Both the position numbers and the translations under genes were made by a program. 64,000 bases of DNA from an uncultured Muribaculaceae bacterium (GTDB taxonomy: Bacteria; Bacteroidota; Bacteroidia; Bacteroidales; Muribaculaceae), in NCBI GenBank assembly GCA_948788915.1, contig CAQFOZ010000002.1, forward strand, positions 19,076 to 83,075. Direction: 5' to 3'. The notes below the pieces were generated by a model that was given only the letters and a program-made list of their open reading frames with translations, had not been told where the DNA came from and did no database searches. Below, piece after piece: positions 27,112 through 36,095 of this stretch (the first letter of the stretch is position 1; each line of letters starts with the position of its first letter).

Positions 27112-29598
27112 TTATCGAAGTTCTGCGCCAATGGCCTTTACAGCCTTGATAATTCTGTTCATGGCATCTTCAATCTGCTTGTCGGTAAGTGTCTTCTCAT
27201 TATCTTGCAGAGTCATGCCGACAGCATAAGATTTCTTTCCTTCCGGAAGATTCTTACCCTCATAGACATCGAAAAGACGCACATTGCGTAGCATCTTTCT
27301 CTCCGCCTTACGTATCGCGGCATCTATGTCGGCAAATCTTACTGAGTTATCGACAAGCAGAGCAAGATCTCTCTCAACGGGTTGCGTCTTTGCCAGCTCC
27401 GAATATACTACAGTGTTCTTTGCTATAAGTTTAAATACGGCATCCCACTCTATTGCCGCATAACATACATTTTGCTCTATGCCAAATTTCTTAAGCACCG
27501 AAGATCTTACAACACCAACCTGAGCAAGCAACTTTCCATTCCGTGACGCAATGTCAAGCTTTGCTGCAAACAGTTCATCCGAGGTCTGGGTTCTGGTAAG
27601 AGACCCCTCAGGCAATCCAAGACGCTTGAAAATATTGTTTACAATACCCATCAGGTCATATACCGATGACTCGACTTTCGCAACATTCCATGAGAATGGT
27701 GTTTTTTCTCCGGTCAACCATATACCCAATTTCATGCGCTCCGAATATGGTGCCAATGGCTTTTCAGCGGTTGACTCCTTCTCCGGATTGAATGTATAGA
27801 CATTCCCGAACTCATAGAATTTCAAATCAGGCATCTTTCTGTTTGCATTATGGGCGATTGATTCAAGACCTCCGTAAAGAAGAGTCTGACGCATCACGCC
27901 AAGATCCCCGCTAAGTGGATTCATAACCTTCACACACTTGCCCAGAGGAAGCAATTCGGAGTTTTCATAATAGCCTACCGCTGACAACGAATTGTTCATT
28001 ATCTCGCAATAGCCTTCCGCTGTGAGTTGTTCGCTCACCAGTTGCTGCAGCTTATAACTCTCGTCCGTATTCCCCTTGGGAGATAAGCTCATATGCATTT
28101 CATCAGAAATCTCAACATTGTTATAGCCATAAACCCTGAGAATCTCCTCCACCACGTCGCATGGACGATATACATCCACTCTGTATGTCGGTATACTCAA
28201 ATGTACGACATCAGTATCTTCTGTAGGCTCTACATCTATTTCCAATGCCTTAAGTATCGTTATTACAAGCTCTTTAGGAAGATGTTTGCCTATAAGACGG
28301 TCACAATATTGGAAAGAAAAATCCAGTTCCTTTTTCTCGACAGGAGCGTTCTTCTCATCGACAAGTTCTCCGCAGATTTCTCCACCCGCAATTTCCTTGA
28401 TAAGAACAGCGGCCAGACGTGCGGCATATGTGGTTATTGCAGGATCGGCTCCTCGCTCATACCTGAAAGAAGCATCCGTAGACAACCCGTGGCGACGGGC
28501 TGTGCGGCGGATACGTGTGGAATTGAAATACGCGCTTTCAATAAACACATCTTTTGTTGACTCGGTAACACCGGAGTCAAGACCGCCGAACACACCGGCA
28601 ATGCACATAGGCTTTTCAGCATCACAAATCATCAGATCAGAATCGTCAAGCTCATGCTCAACTCCGTCAAGAGTTGTAAACTTAGTCCCTTTGGGACAGG
28701 TGCGTACAACAATCTCTTCTCCCGCCATTCTGGCAAGATCGAAACAATGTAAAGGCTGACCTATTCCTAAAAGCACAAAATTTGTAATGTCGACAATGTT
28801 ATTGATGGGGCGTTGACCCGCTGCAATCAAAAGATTCTTAAGCCATTCGGGAGACTCACGAACTTCGACATTTCGAATGGTCACTCCTGAATAACGCGGA
28901 CAACCTTCTGTGTCTTCTACCGTTACCTTCACTGCGCCATCCTTGCGATCTACTGCAAAGGAACCGGCATCCGGCACTGTAATCTCAGGATATTCCTGTG
29001 TCACGCCTCCCTGTGCTATTTTGCACCACTGTTTCGCTTTGAGATCCCTCGCCACTCCATAATGACTGGCCGCATCAACACGATTCGGTGTAAGTTCTAC
29101 TTCAAGACGATAATCGCTCTCTACATTAAAGTATTCAGCAGCAGGTGTACCGGCCTTTATATCATCAGGAAGCACCATTATTCCGGCATGGTCAGTTCCA
29201 AGTCCGAGTTCATCCTCTGCACATATCATGCCGAATGATTCTTTCCCTCTTATTTTTGATTTCTTTATCTGGAATTCCTTGTCTCCGTCATATAGTGTAG
29301 TACCGACAGTTGCTACCACCACAGTCTGACCGACAGCCACATTAGGCGCACCGCACACTATCTGCACAGGCTCGCCATTGCCAAGATCCACTGTTGTTAT
29401 ATGAAGATGGTCGGAATCAGGATGATCCTCACATGTAAGAACTTTTCCTATAACAACGCCACGCAATCCGCCACGAATACTTTCAACCTCTTCTACTGTA
29501 TCACATTCAAGACCAAGCGAAGTCAGGACAGCAGCAAGTTCCTTTGGTGGCAAATCGCACGCTATATAACGTTTTAGCCATTTATATGAAATATCCAT
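27112..29598 (-). CDS. pheT: Phenylalanyl-tRNA synthetase beta subunit
   Basis: 828 residues. Order: core plus N-terminal tRNA-binding OB domain (about 40-150, CEDHPDSDHLHITTVD), B3/B4 domain with editing site (PRYSGVTIRNVEV, NNIVDITNFVLLGIGQPLHCFD), B5 domain, the catalytic-like core, and the FDX-ACB anticodon-binding domain at the C-terminus (SELAKTQPVERDLALLVD). It forms an alpha2-beta2 enzyme with PheS, whose gene is not nearby in this window. A TAATTTTG box lies about 27 bp upstream. Confidence 0.97.
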   Translation of the reverse strand: MDISYKWLKRYIACDLPPKELAAVLTSLGLECDTVEEVESIRGGLRGVVIGKVLTCEDHPDSDHLHITTVDLGNGEPVQIVCGAPNVAVGQTVVVATVGTTLYDGDKEFQIKKSKIRGKESFGMICAEDELGLGTDHAGIMVLPDDIKAGTPAAEYFNVESDYRLEVELTPNRVDAASHYGVARDLKAKQWCKIAQGGVTQEYPEITVPDAGSFAVDRKDGAVKVTVEDTEGCPRYSGVTIRNVEVRESPEWLKNLLIAAGQRPINNIVDITNFVLLGIGQPLHCFDLARMAGEEIVVRTCPKGTKFTTLDGVEHELDDSDLMICDAEKPMCIAGVFGGLDSGVTESTKDVFIESAYFNSTRIRRTARRHGLSTDASFRYERGADPAITTYAARLAAVLIKEIAGGEICGELVDEKNAPVEKKELDFSFQYCDRLIGKHLPKELVITILKALEIDVEPTEDTDVVHLSIPTYRVDVYRPCDVVEEILRVYGYNNVEISDEMHMSLSPKGNTDESYKLQQLVSEQLTAEGYCEIMNNSLSAVGYYENSELLPLGKCVKVMNPLSGDLGVMRQTLLYGGLESIAHNANRKMPDLKFYEFGNVYTFNPEKESTAEKPLAPYSERMKLGIWLTGEKTPFSWNVAKVESSVYDLMGIVNNIFKRLGLPEGSLTRTQTSDELFAAKLDIASRNGKLLAQVGVVRSSVLKKFGIEQNVCYAAIEWDAVFKLIAKNTVVYSELAKTQPVERDLALLVDNSVRFADIDAAIRKAERKMLRNVRLFDVYEGKNLPEGKKSYAVGMTLQDNEKTLTDKQIEDAMNRIIKAVKAIGAELR

Positions 29599-29624
29599 AA
29601 GAATATATTTTTATCAACAACTTA

Positions 29625-29632
29625 CAAAATTA
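29625..29632 (-). promoter_or_regulatory. -7 promoter box for pheT-yebC
   Basis: The minus strand reads TAATTTTG (29632-29625), a consensus -7 box; TTTTG about 20 bases upstream could be the -33 element. Predicted leader about 22 nt. Confidence 0.55.
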
Positions 29633-29730
29633 ATAAATATGAATAACCCTACAAAATATTAAAAACTGTTCCTGACATTTATATTGTACCTGTCTTGCAG
29701 AATTATGCCGATGCGGAACATTAAATCAAA

Positions 29731-30942
29731 CTATTTTGCCTCAGGCAATTCTATCCTGAATGTTGTCCCCACACCTATCTCGGATTCCTTTACGTATATC
29801 TTGCCTTTATGATACTCTTCTATTATTCTTTTCACAAGCGTAAGGCCAAGACCCCAGCCCCGTTTTTTAGTCGTGTAACCGGGATTGAAAACCGTCTTGA
29901 AATTCTTTCGCGCTATTCCTTTTCCAGTATCTCGTACCTCTATCCATATGATGTTGCGTTCAGCACCCGTCGTTATATCAAGCACTCCTTCTCCCTGCAT
30001 CGCATCGACTGCATTTTTTGTCAGATTCTCCATCACCCATTCCACAAGTGGACGTGAAAGCTTTACTCCATAGTCATCAGCAGAAAGATGCAAACGGATA
30101 TCTACTTTACCTGAAACACGGCTCTTCATATAATCTATAGATCGTTCCACAACCTCGTTGATATACTCAAGTTGCATCTCTGGGCGAGAACCAATTTTGG
30201 AAAATCGATTGGCAATTACCGAAAGACGTTTGACATCTTTGTCGATTTCATCGGTAATATCCCGCTCCACACCGGTAGTATGCAGATACTCTGTCCACGC
30301 CATAAGTGAGGAGATCGGGGTTCCCAGCTGATGTGCGGTCTCTTTTGACAATCCCACCCAAACGCGGTTTTGCTCTGCCCTTTTTGTATAAACCATAGCA
30401 AGATAAATAATCAGGGCAAGCATCACCATAACAGTTGTCTGTATATAAGGATAAATGCTAAGATTTTTCAACAATTTTGAATCTTCAAAATATATATATT
30501 GATTTTCTCCACCATACAATTCCACCTTGATAAAATGACGGTTCTTTTTAGACAACGACTCCAATGCCATCCCGTTTGCTGCCTTCTTAAGTCTATCATC
30601 AAGGTATTCCCGATTACGCGTTGACAATTCGGTAAATATGGATTTATCCTCATCTCCTCTCTCTGGCAACTGAAAATTCCGAAATTCCGAAATTCCGAAA
30701 TTTCTGTCACAAATAAGCACTGGAATAGAATTGTTCTGCGATATTATCCCAAGAAGAAACTCAAGATCTGACCCCACATTGGCAGTAGCAAGTCGTTCTG
30801 TAGCCTTTGCCCATATATCCATGCGTTCCCGCTCCTGTTCTGCCAGCTGTTTTACCAAATTATTGCTCACCAACAAAAAAACTATCACCACTATTGCCGC
30901 AATAGTGATGCCTATCATTTTTCCCGTTCTTTTGTCCATCAT
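29731..30942 (-). CDS. Membrane sensor histidine kinase
   Basis: About 403 residues; I use ATG 30942 (ATG 30939 equally possible; the open frame extends to a TTG at 30951). Two membrane helices (about 10-28 and 163-182) enclose a periplasmic sensor region. The HisKA H-box is KETAHQLGTPISSLM, followed by the HATPase domain with NLTKNAVDAM (N box), DTGKGI (G1) and GWGLGLTLVKRI (G2). It should autophosphorylate and signal to a response regulator, which is not adjacent. Signal unknown. The sensor region contains an 8-bp tandem repeat (30674-30697) that would shift the frame if its copy number changed. Confidence 0.92.
   Translation of the reverse strand: MMDKRTGKMIGITIAAIVVIVFLLVSNNLVKQLAEQERERMDIWAKATERLATANVGSDLEFLLGIISQNNSIPVLICDRNFGISEFRNFQLPERGDEDKSIFTELSTRNREYLDDRLKKAANGMALESLSKKNRHFIKVELYGGENQYIYFEDSKLLKNLSIYPYIQTTVMVMLALIIYLAMVYTKRAEQNRVWVGLSKETAHQLGTPISSLMAWTEYLHTTGVERDITDEIDKDVKRLSVIANRFSKIGSRPEMQLEYINEVVERSIDYMKSRVSGKVDIRLHLSADDYGVKLSRPLVEWVMENLTKNAVDAMQGEGVLDITTGAERNIIWIEVRDTGKGIARKNFKTVFNPGYTTKKRGWGLGLTLVKRIIEEYHKGKIYVKESEIGVGTTFRIELPEAK
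30674..30697. repeat. Octanucleotide tandem repeat inside the kinase gene
   Basis: AAATTCCG occurs three times in perfect tandem, followed by a partial fourth copy (AAATT). Eight is not a multiple of three, so slippage would switch the kinase out of frame. It falls in the periplasmic sensor part (FGISEFRNF). Confidence 0.85.
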
Positions 30943-30983
30943 CAAGAGCAATATTTATGGAATTGTCAAATTAAGAAACTGAC

Positions 30984-31040
30984 ATTACTTTTATTTCGTA
31001 TTATTACTTTAATTCAGTATTATTACTTTTATTCAGTATT
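30984..31040. repeat. 19-bp tandem repeat, three units, upstream of the kinase
   Basis: Three 19-bp units of ATTACTTTTATTCAGTATT type (30984-31002, 31003-31021, 31022-31040) with few differences, followed by a partial ATTACAG. They fill most of the spacer between the HAD gene stop and the kinase start, that is, the kinase leader on the minus strand. Confidence 0.85.
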
Positions 31041-31048
31041 ATTACAGT

Positions 31049-31897
31049 CTACTCGAATTCATAAATGAACCTTGCCACGCTGTTTTCTGTGTTTGGCCCA
31101 ATTACAATATCGGCGGCAGCCTTCACCTCCGGAAGTGCATTATCTACCGCCACCGCCACATCCGCAATCTCAAACATCGGAAGATCATTTATATTGTCAC
31201 CGAAAACTACAACACGTTTGGCTCCCGTTCTTTCTTTCATGCGAATGACCGCCTCCGCCTTCGTAGCCTTTGGTGAAAATGCCTCCATTATCCCGATTTC
31301 CGGCCCATATATGTCATGATAGAACTGTGGCCTGAGATTATCAATCTTAAGAGCGTCTCTATACACAGACTCCGACTCTTTGGTTGGCTGCATTCCATAA
31401 CAAAGAATCGTTTTATCAAAAGTATCAGGCAACGACTCTTTACCGTCAAGATCGACATGAAACCGTTTATATGGAGAATTGATACGCTCCTCTATAAATT
31501 CACGTTCTATATTGTTCAGTCCGCTCCCTACGTGATAAATATTTATCACATTATCGACAAGTGTAAAAAGAAATATCGGAAATTCCTTGCGATGAAGCAA
31601 ATCTACAAATTGCCCGACAGCAAGGGGATCTATATACCGCAAATCTGAATATGTATTGGTTCCTTTGTCCCATATCGCAGCACCGGTCATTACTATTGCC
31701 GGGAGACGCATCTCAACGTCTCTAAGAATTCCTGACACTGTGGCAGGCGTGCGAGCAGTTGCAATTGTAAACAATTTACAATCTGAAATACATTTATTAA
31801 GCAACCTTACAGTTTCCTCCGAGAGCCTTGCATCTGGCTGTAACAGAGTACCATCCAAGTCACTTATAAATATCGTTTCGGGCCTTCTTCTATCCAT
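31049..31897 (-). CDS. Cof-type HAD-IIB phosphatase
   Basis: 282 residues. Motif I is FISDLDGTLLQPD (nucleophile Asp near residue 13), motif II Thr lies in IATART, and motifs III/IV are near the C-terminus (KAEAVIRMKE and VVFGDNINDLPMFE). The large C2-type cap identifies the HAD-IIB/Cof subfamily, which dephosphorylates sugar phosphates and cofactor phosphates; the substrate is unknown. Its start codon lies in the last unit of a tandem repeat whose units resemble the start region itself (31891-32024). Confidence 0.9.
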   Translation of the reverse strand: MDRRRPETIFISDLDGTLLQPDARLSEETVRLLNKCISDCKLFTIATARTPATVSGILRDVEMRLPAIVMTGAAIWDKGTNTYSDLRYIDPLAVGQFVDLLHRKEFPIFLFTLVDNVINIYHVGSGLNNIEREFIEERINSPYKRFHVDLDGKESLPDTFDKTILCYGMQPTKESESVYRDALKIDNLRPQFYHDIYGPEIGIMEAFSPKATKAEAVIRMKERTGAKRVVVFGDNINDLPMFEIADVAVAVDNALPEVKAAADIVIGPNTENSVARFIYEFE

Positions 31898-32024
31898 TAT
31901 AAACGCGATTCCTCCAATCCATTACAAACCTGATTCACAACCGGATCCGTTCTATTCACTACAAGCGCAATTCCTGCTATCCATACGAACCTAATTCCTG
32001 CTATCTATACAAACCCGATTCCTG
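31891..32024. repeat. About 24-bp tandem repeat made of ribosome-binding-site/start-like modules
   Basis: Five to six imperfect units of 24-26 bp (for example 31977-32000 and 32001-32024). On the minus strand each has an AGGAAT-type purine block, a short T-rich spacer and ATGGATAG or a variant. The last unit is the real HAD start (AGGAATCGCG then ATGGATAG). The array begins at the DUF4834 stop codon. Confidence 0.75.
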
Positions 32025-32031
32025 TCAACCA

Positions 32032-32340
32032 TTACAAATTGGTGCCGTTTTTTGTATCCTCTTCTTTAATCTCAACAAAATCAACATCTTCGGCATACTG
32101 GTGCATTGCCTTGACTATATCATCGGCGGCATTTTCCCTTCTCTGCCGTTCCTGTGTCTGTTTTGTTTTTTCCTGATAGTTTCTACGGGCACGTTCTTCC
32201 TCCTTTCGGGATGGCATGCCAAACATTCTGCGAATGACACTCTCTGCCCTGCGAGCCATAAACCGCCTTATCCATGATGATATCTGAGGCCAGAAGAAAA
32301 CAACCAGTAAAATTATTATTGCAAATATTAATGGAGCCAT
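32032..32340 (-). CDS. DUF4834-type small membrane protein
   Basis: 102 residues: one membrane helix at the N-terminus (about 3-20), a basic/amphipathic segment, a long charged helix (SRKEEERARRNYQEKTKQ), and a short acidic C-terminus (YAEDVDFVEIKEED). This layout is typical of the DUF4834 family found widely in Bacteroidetes, of unknown function. It lies 34 bp after pssA in the psd-pssA-DUF4834-HAD run. Confidence 0.8.
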   Translation of the reverse strand: MAPLIFAIIILLVVFFWPQISSWIRRFMARRAESVIRRMFGMPSRKEEERARRNYQEKTKQTQERQRRENAADDIVKAMHQYAEDVDFVEIKEEDTKNGTNL

Positions 32341-32374
32341 AAAATCAATTTTTATGTGACAGCACAGAGACTTA

Positions 32375-33076
32375 TTATCTCTTTTGCTGTAGAAGTCCGT
32401 ATACCATATAGGCCACTATCACCCACATCAATCCGGATAGACCCAAGAATGCCAGCAATAGCACTGTTGTTACTATCAGCAACCAGCGAAACTCATTGCC
32501 GGACCATCCGAAACTTTTGAACTTCAAAGAAAACAACTTCAACGGAGAGACCATCAGCCAACTCTCGAACAGAATAATCGGTAGCAAAACATACCAGTTT
32601 AGCACGGGCTGGACACCTTCTCGGCAAAATGCTACGAAGCCGATCCAAAAGATCGCATTGGCAGGTATCGGAAGTCCGATAAAGCTTGTAGTCTGACGAG
32701 TATCAATATTAAACTTTGCAAGACGAAGGACACCTGCCACAGGGATAAGCAACACAAACCAGGCAACCCATTTTTCGGGAGCATACTCCTGTATATAATT
32801 AAAAAGTATCATTGCCGGTGCCACCCCGAAACTAACTCCGTCGCAAAGAGAGTCCAACTCCTTTCCAAGATCCGAATATGCGCCAAGAAGCCGGGCAGCA
32901 AAGCCATCCATAAAATCCATCACAGCCGCCAGGCCTATAAAGATCGACGCCCATGTGTATCCATCAAGCCCCCAATATGCATCACCCCCTTTAAATGCAC
33001 AAATCACGGCCATACATCCGGCCGCGATATTCACACACGTTATACTGTTGGGAATATTCTTTACTATTATGTTCAT
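32375..33076 (-). CDS. pssA: CDP-diacylglycerol-serine O-phosphatidyltransferase
   Basis: 233 residues, multi-pass membrane protein. The CDP-alcohol phosphatidyltransferase motif is complete (DGFAAR at about 57, then G-x3-D-x3-D in GAYSDLGKELDSLCD). It makes phosphatidylserine from CDP-diacylglycerol and serine. Its ATG overlaps the psd stop by 4 bp; the two enzymes act in sequence to make phosphatidylethanolamine. Confidence 0.93.
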   Translation of the reverse strand: MNIIVKNIPNSITCVNIAAGCMAVICAFKGGDAYWGLDGYTWASIFIGLAAVMDFMDGFAARLLGAYSDLGKELDSLCDGVSFGVAPAMILFNYIQEYAPEKWVAWFVLLIPVAGVLRLAKFNIDTRQTTSFIGLPIPANAIFWIGFVAFCREGVQPVLNWYVLLPIILFESWLMVSPLKLFSLKFKSFGWSGNEFRWLLIVTTVLLLAFLGLSGLMWVIVAYMVYGLLQQKR

Positions 33077-33741
33077 TTTTTTGATTTCAAAATTGCTACG
33101 GGAGTAACTCCACCCCTTGTGATATCTCCTATTTTCAACAATATCTCAGCATCTACTGGCAAATAAATGTCCACTCTTGACCCAAACTTTATGAATCCCA
33201 GATGCTCATCAATAGATGCATTATCATTTTTGCGTGCATATGTAACTATCCTGCGCGCCATGGCTCCTGCTATCTGACGCACTGTAATCCGGTTACCATC
33301 GTCACACAAAATGCCTATTGTGCTTCTTTCGTTATCGGTACTCGCCTTTGGCAGATAAGCCGACAAAAACCGGCCTGACTTGTGCCTGACATATTCCACT
33401 TTCCCGTCTACAGGAAACCAATTGGCATGCACATTAAGCGGAGACATGAACACTGAAAACATTATCGCTTCTGAATGAAGATATTCATTCTCCATAACAC
33501 GTTCTATTGCTACAACCTTTCCATCCACAGAACTTACAACATGATTGTAACGCTCTCCCTTGTAACATCTGACCGGACATCGGAAAAAATTGAATACAAA
33601 AGAATACACCACAATAGAGAGCGCGCTGAAACAAAGTGGTATAACTACCGGTGGCATAAAAAGCCACACCGGAATGTTAAGTGCTCCCAGCACGATAAAC
33701 AATAATATCAATATGTTGGTTCCCTCCCTGTGGATTGTCAT
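33073..33741 (-). CDS. psd: Phosphatidylserine decarboxylase, short type
   Basis: 222 residues, matching the short (type II, archaeal-like) PSD family. Two membrane segments at the N-terminus; the self-cleavage Gly-Ser is in IKFGSRVDIYLP near residue 186, where cleavage generates the pyruvoyl group. SSVDGKVV and MSPLNVHANWFPVDG are the other conserved blocks. It decarboxylates phosphatidylserine to phosphatidylethanolamine. A TAAATTTG box ends 5 nt before the ATG, so the mRNA may be leaderless. Overlaps pssA by 4 bp. Confidence 0.93.
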   Translation of the reverse strand: MTIHREGTNILILLFIVLGALNIPVWLFMPPVVIPLCFSALSIVVYSFVFNFFRCPVRCYKGERYNHVVSSVDGKVVAIERVMENEYLHSEAIMFSVFMSPLNVHANWFPVDGKVEYVRHKSGRFLSAYLPKASTDNERSTIGILCDDGNRITVRQIAGAMARRIVTYARKNDNASIDEHLGFIKFGSRVDIYLPVDAEILLKIGDITRGGVTPVAILKSKK

Positions 33742-33742
33742 A

Positions 33743-33777
33743 TTGCAAATTTATACCTTTTTCGTTAATTTTGCAAA
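33743..33777. promoter_or_regulatory. Symmetric bidirectional promoter (psd / YeiH-type gene)
   Basis: The minus-strand -7 box TAAATTTG is at 33753-33746; the plus-strand -7 box TAATTTTG is at 33766-33773. TTGCAAA at 33743 and TTTGCAA ending at about 33776 place each promoter's -33 TTG inside the other's -7 region, giving an inverted-repeat arrangement of about 34 bp serving both directions. Confidence 0.55.
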
Positions 33778-33838
33778 GCAACCTAAATAATTCATTTATA
33801 ATAAACCCTATTTTTACCTTAACTCGGACTAAGCATCA

Positions 33839-34849
33839 ATGAAGAATCGTATAAAAAAGGCATATGACAACATGCAGTCAATATCAAAACCACTTTATTG
33901 GGTTTTGATAGCACTTATGATATTCCCGTTTAAAATGTGCTTTGGCGTAGAAGTATTCTCTCCTGCCACAGCACTGTTTTTCGGTCTGTTATTCGCGATT
34001 GTTTTTGGTATTCCGTATCCGAAATTTAATAAAAAACTCTCAAAATACCTCCTTCAGGCCTCCGTAGTAGGACTCGGATTCGGTATGAACCTACAGAAAA
34101 GTCTTCAGTCCGGAGCTGACGGTATGCTTTTCACCATCGTATCCGTAATAGGTGTAATGGTCCTCGGTATCCTTCTCGGCAAATATCTTAATATCGATAA
34201 GAAAGCTTCTTATCTGATTTCTGCCGGGACAGCAATATGCGGAGGGTCAGCAATCGCTGCAGTAGGAGGCGTGATGAGAGCTAATGAAAAGAACATGGCT
34301 GTATCTTTAGGAGTTATATTTATTCTGAACGCAGTCGCACTTTTTATTTTTCCACCTCTTGGACATCTTTTTAATATGTCGCAAGCTCAATTTGGCACAT
34401 GGGCGGCTATCGCCATTCATGACACAAGCTCTGTTGTAGGAGCCGGAGCCGCATTTGGAGCCGAAGCCTGCGAGCTGGCCACACTCATCAAATGCACCCG
34501 CGCACTGTGGATAATTCCGCTGGCATTCTTTACTATCTGGTATTTCCGCAAAGACAAGCAGGAAGGAAAAACAAAAGTTGCCATTCCATGGTTTATACTC
34601 CTCTTCGTTGTGGCTATGGTTATCAACACCTACACAAGAGAACTGGCTCCTACAATACTCCCTGATCTTTATGACGGAATTGTAGCAATTTCCAAACAGG
34701 CATTGGTAACAGTTTTGTTCGCGATAGGTGCAAGCCTTAGCATAGGTGTCATTCGCGAAGTTGGAGTGAAACCGCTGCTTCAGGCAATAATTTTATGGAT
34801 AGCCATTGGAGCCTCAAGCCTGATCGTATGTTTGAACATGGACATTTAA
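33839..34849 (+). CDS. YeiH/UPF0324-family putative sulfate exporter
   Basis: 336 residues with about ten membrane helices. Family hallmarks are the N-terminal pair (KNRIKKAYDNM then an amphipathic segment), LQASVVGLGFGMNL, SAGTAICGGSAIAAVG (re-entrant motif near residue 137) and GTWAAIAIHDTSSVVGAG. Family members are annotated as putative sulfate exporters; direct evidence for the substrate is limited. Starts about 60 bp downstream of the plus-strand half of the bidirectional promoter. Confidence 0.88.
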   Translation: MKNRIKKAYDNMQSISKPLYWVLIALMIFPFKMCFGVEVFSPATALFFGLLFAIVFGIPYPKFNKKLSKYLLQASVVGLGFGMNLQKSLQSGADGMLFTIVSVIGVMVLGILLGKYLNIDKKASYLISAGTAICGGSAIAAVGGVMRANEKNMAVSLGVIFILNAVALFIFPPLGHLFNMSQAQFGTWAAIAIHDTSSVVGAGAAFGAEACELATLIKCTRALWIIPLAFFTIWYFRKDKQEGKTKVAIPWFILLFVVAMVINTYTRELAPTILPDLYDGIVAISKQALVTVLFAIGASLSIGVIREVGVKPLLQAIILWIAIGASSLIVCLNMDI

Positions 34850-34899
34850 ATTCTAATAGTCCAAAACCTCACTACTCATAAATTCTTACATAAGACTAT

Positions 34900-35856
34900 A
34901 TGAACGGCCTGCAGATAATAATGAAATCATGTAGCGCATCTACTCTATGGATCGGGGCTGCATCAGTAGCTGCCGGATGCGCGTCCGCAACTGCATACGG
35001 ATATACGGAGATTTTTCCGGCTCTCCTATGCTTTGCATTCGCTTTTTTTGCACAATGCACAGGAAATATCGGTCACAGATACTACGATGAGAAATATGGT
35101 TATGGAGAGAATCTGCGTGACTGCATGTCATATGAAGACGACGAAGGCCGTCCTGTGTTATATTGCCTTACAGAAGGACTGAGAATCTTTTCTGGCTTTA
35201 CAATACTTGTAGGACTTGGCCTATTTATGATGGCAGGTTGGTGGACTTTGATTCCCGGAGCAATCATAATTGCTATAAACTGGCTCAACAATCACGGCAA
35301 GCATCCATGGAGCAGAAGTCTATTTTACCCAATAATAACTTTCATATTATTTGGTCCTGTAACAGTAATAACAACTGATCTGGTTATATCACGGTCTTCT
35401 CTGAATCAGGATTTTGTTTTACAAGATCTTAAGTTAGCTCTCGTAATGAGCATTGTAATGGGATTTATGGCTTTCAATTATCACATAATATTCAGAGCCA
35501 CACATGCCATGTTAGGAATAGGTGTCAGCAAATCATTCACAAGTGAATTTGGAGTTAAAGTTGCAGCCGGCATAATAGCCGCAAGCACTTTAATTTATAC
35601 TGCGGTTCTAAGTGTAGCACCTATCGAGATATCCGTATACACAGGATACGGGTTTCTTGTCTTGCCCGCAGTTTCATTAATTCTAAGTTTCACATCAATA
35701 TATTTGCTGATGAAAAGTACTGATCCGACAAAAGCACTGAACTTATCATTGGTAAATATAGTGATAGTAGGATTAGCAACACTAATAATATTCAGCATTA
35801 TAGGATATCCAAGCATTAGTGATTATCCGCACTCTGATTTTCTTGATATTATATAA
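34900..35856 (+). CDS. UbiA/MenA-like polytopic membrane protein
   Basis: 318 residues with eight or nine membrane helices. The segment NIGHRYYDEKYGYGEN near residue 65 resembles the first Asp-rich motif of UbiA-family prenyltransferases (N-x3-D-YYD type), with its position after the second helix also fitting. The second Asp-rich motif is not obvious, since the matching loop reads NYHIIFRATHAM, so it may be a divergent or inactive member. MenA-type enzymes prenylate naphthoquinone precursors. It lies 50 bp after the YeiH-type gene. ATG 34921 is an alternative start. Confidence 0.55.
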   Translation: MNGLQIIMKSCSASTLWIGAASVAAGCASATAYGYTEIFPALLCFAFAFFAQCTGNIGHRYYDEKYGYGENLRDCMSYEDDEGRPVLYCLTEGLRIFSGFTILVGLGLFMMAGWWTLIPGAIIIAINWLNNHGKHPWSRSLFYPIITFILFGPVTVITTDLVISRSSLNQDFVLQDLKLALVMSIVMGFMAFNYHIIFRATHAMLGIGVSKSFTSEFGVKVAAGIIAASTLIYTAVLSVAPIEISVYTGYGFLVLPAVSLILSFTSIYLLMKSTDPTKALNLSLVNIVIVGLATLIIFSIIGYPSISDYPHSDFLDII

Positions 35857-35992
35857 TAAAAGCGCTTTCATAGAAACTTTACACACCGCAGCATATGACT
35901 TATACGCCATTTTCAGACAAAGGAAATCAAGGTATAAATCAAAAAAAGCAGATAAAGTTGGTCCATATTTTGCAGAAATGTAAAAAATATAT

Positions 35993-36000
35993 TAATTTTG
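35993..36000 (+). promoter_or_regulatory. -7 promoter box for tRNA-Pro
   Basis: TAATTTTG with a TTTTGC -33-like element about 24 bp upstream; 16 bp before the tRNA. Confidence 0.6.
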
Positions 36001-36016
36001 CAGTCGCAAACTGATT

Positions 36017-36090
36017 CGGGGTGTAGCACAGTTGGCTAGCGCGCTACGTTCGGGACGTAGAGGTCGGGCGTTCGAGTCGCCTCACCCCGA
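36017..36090 (+). tRNA. tRNA-Pro (anticodon CGG)
   Basis: 74-nt cloverleaf: acceptor CGGGGTG pairs with CACCCCG plus discriminator A; anticodon stem CTACG/CGTAG holds loop TTCGGGA with anticodon CGG at 36051-36053; T arm contains TTCGAGT. CCA is not encoded. It reads the CCG codon. Confidence 0.97.
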
Positions 36091-36095
36091 CAGTA

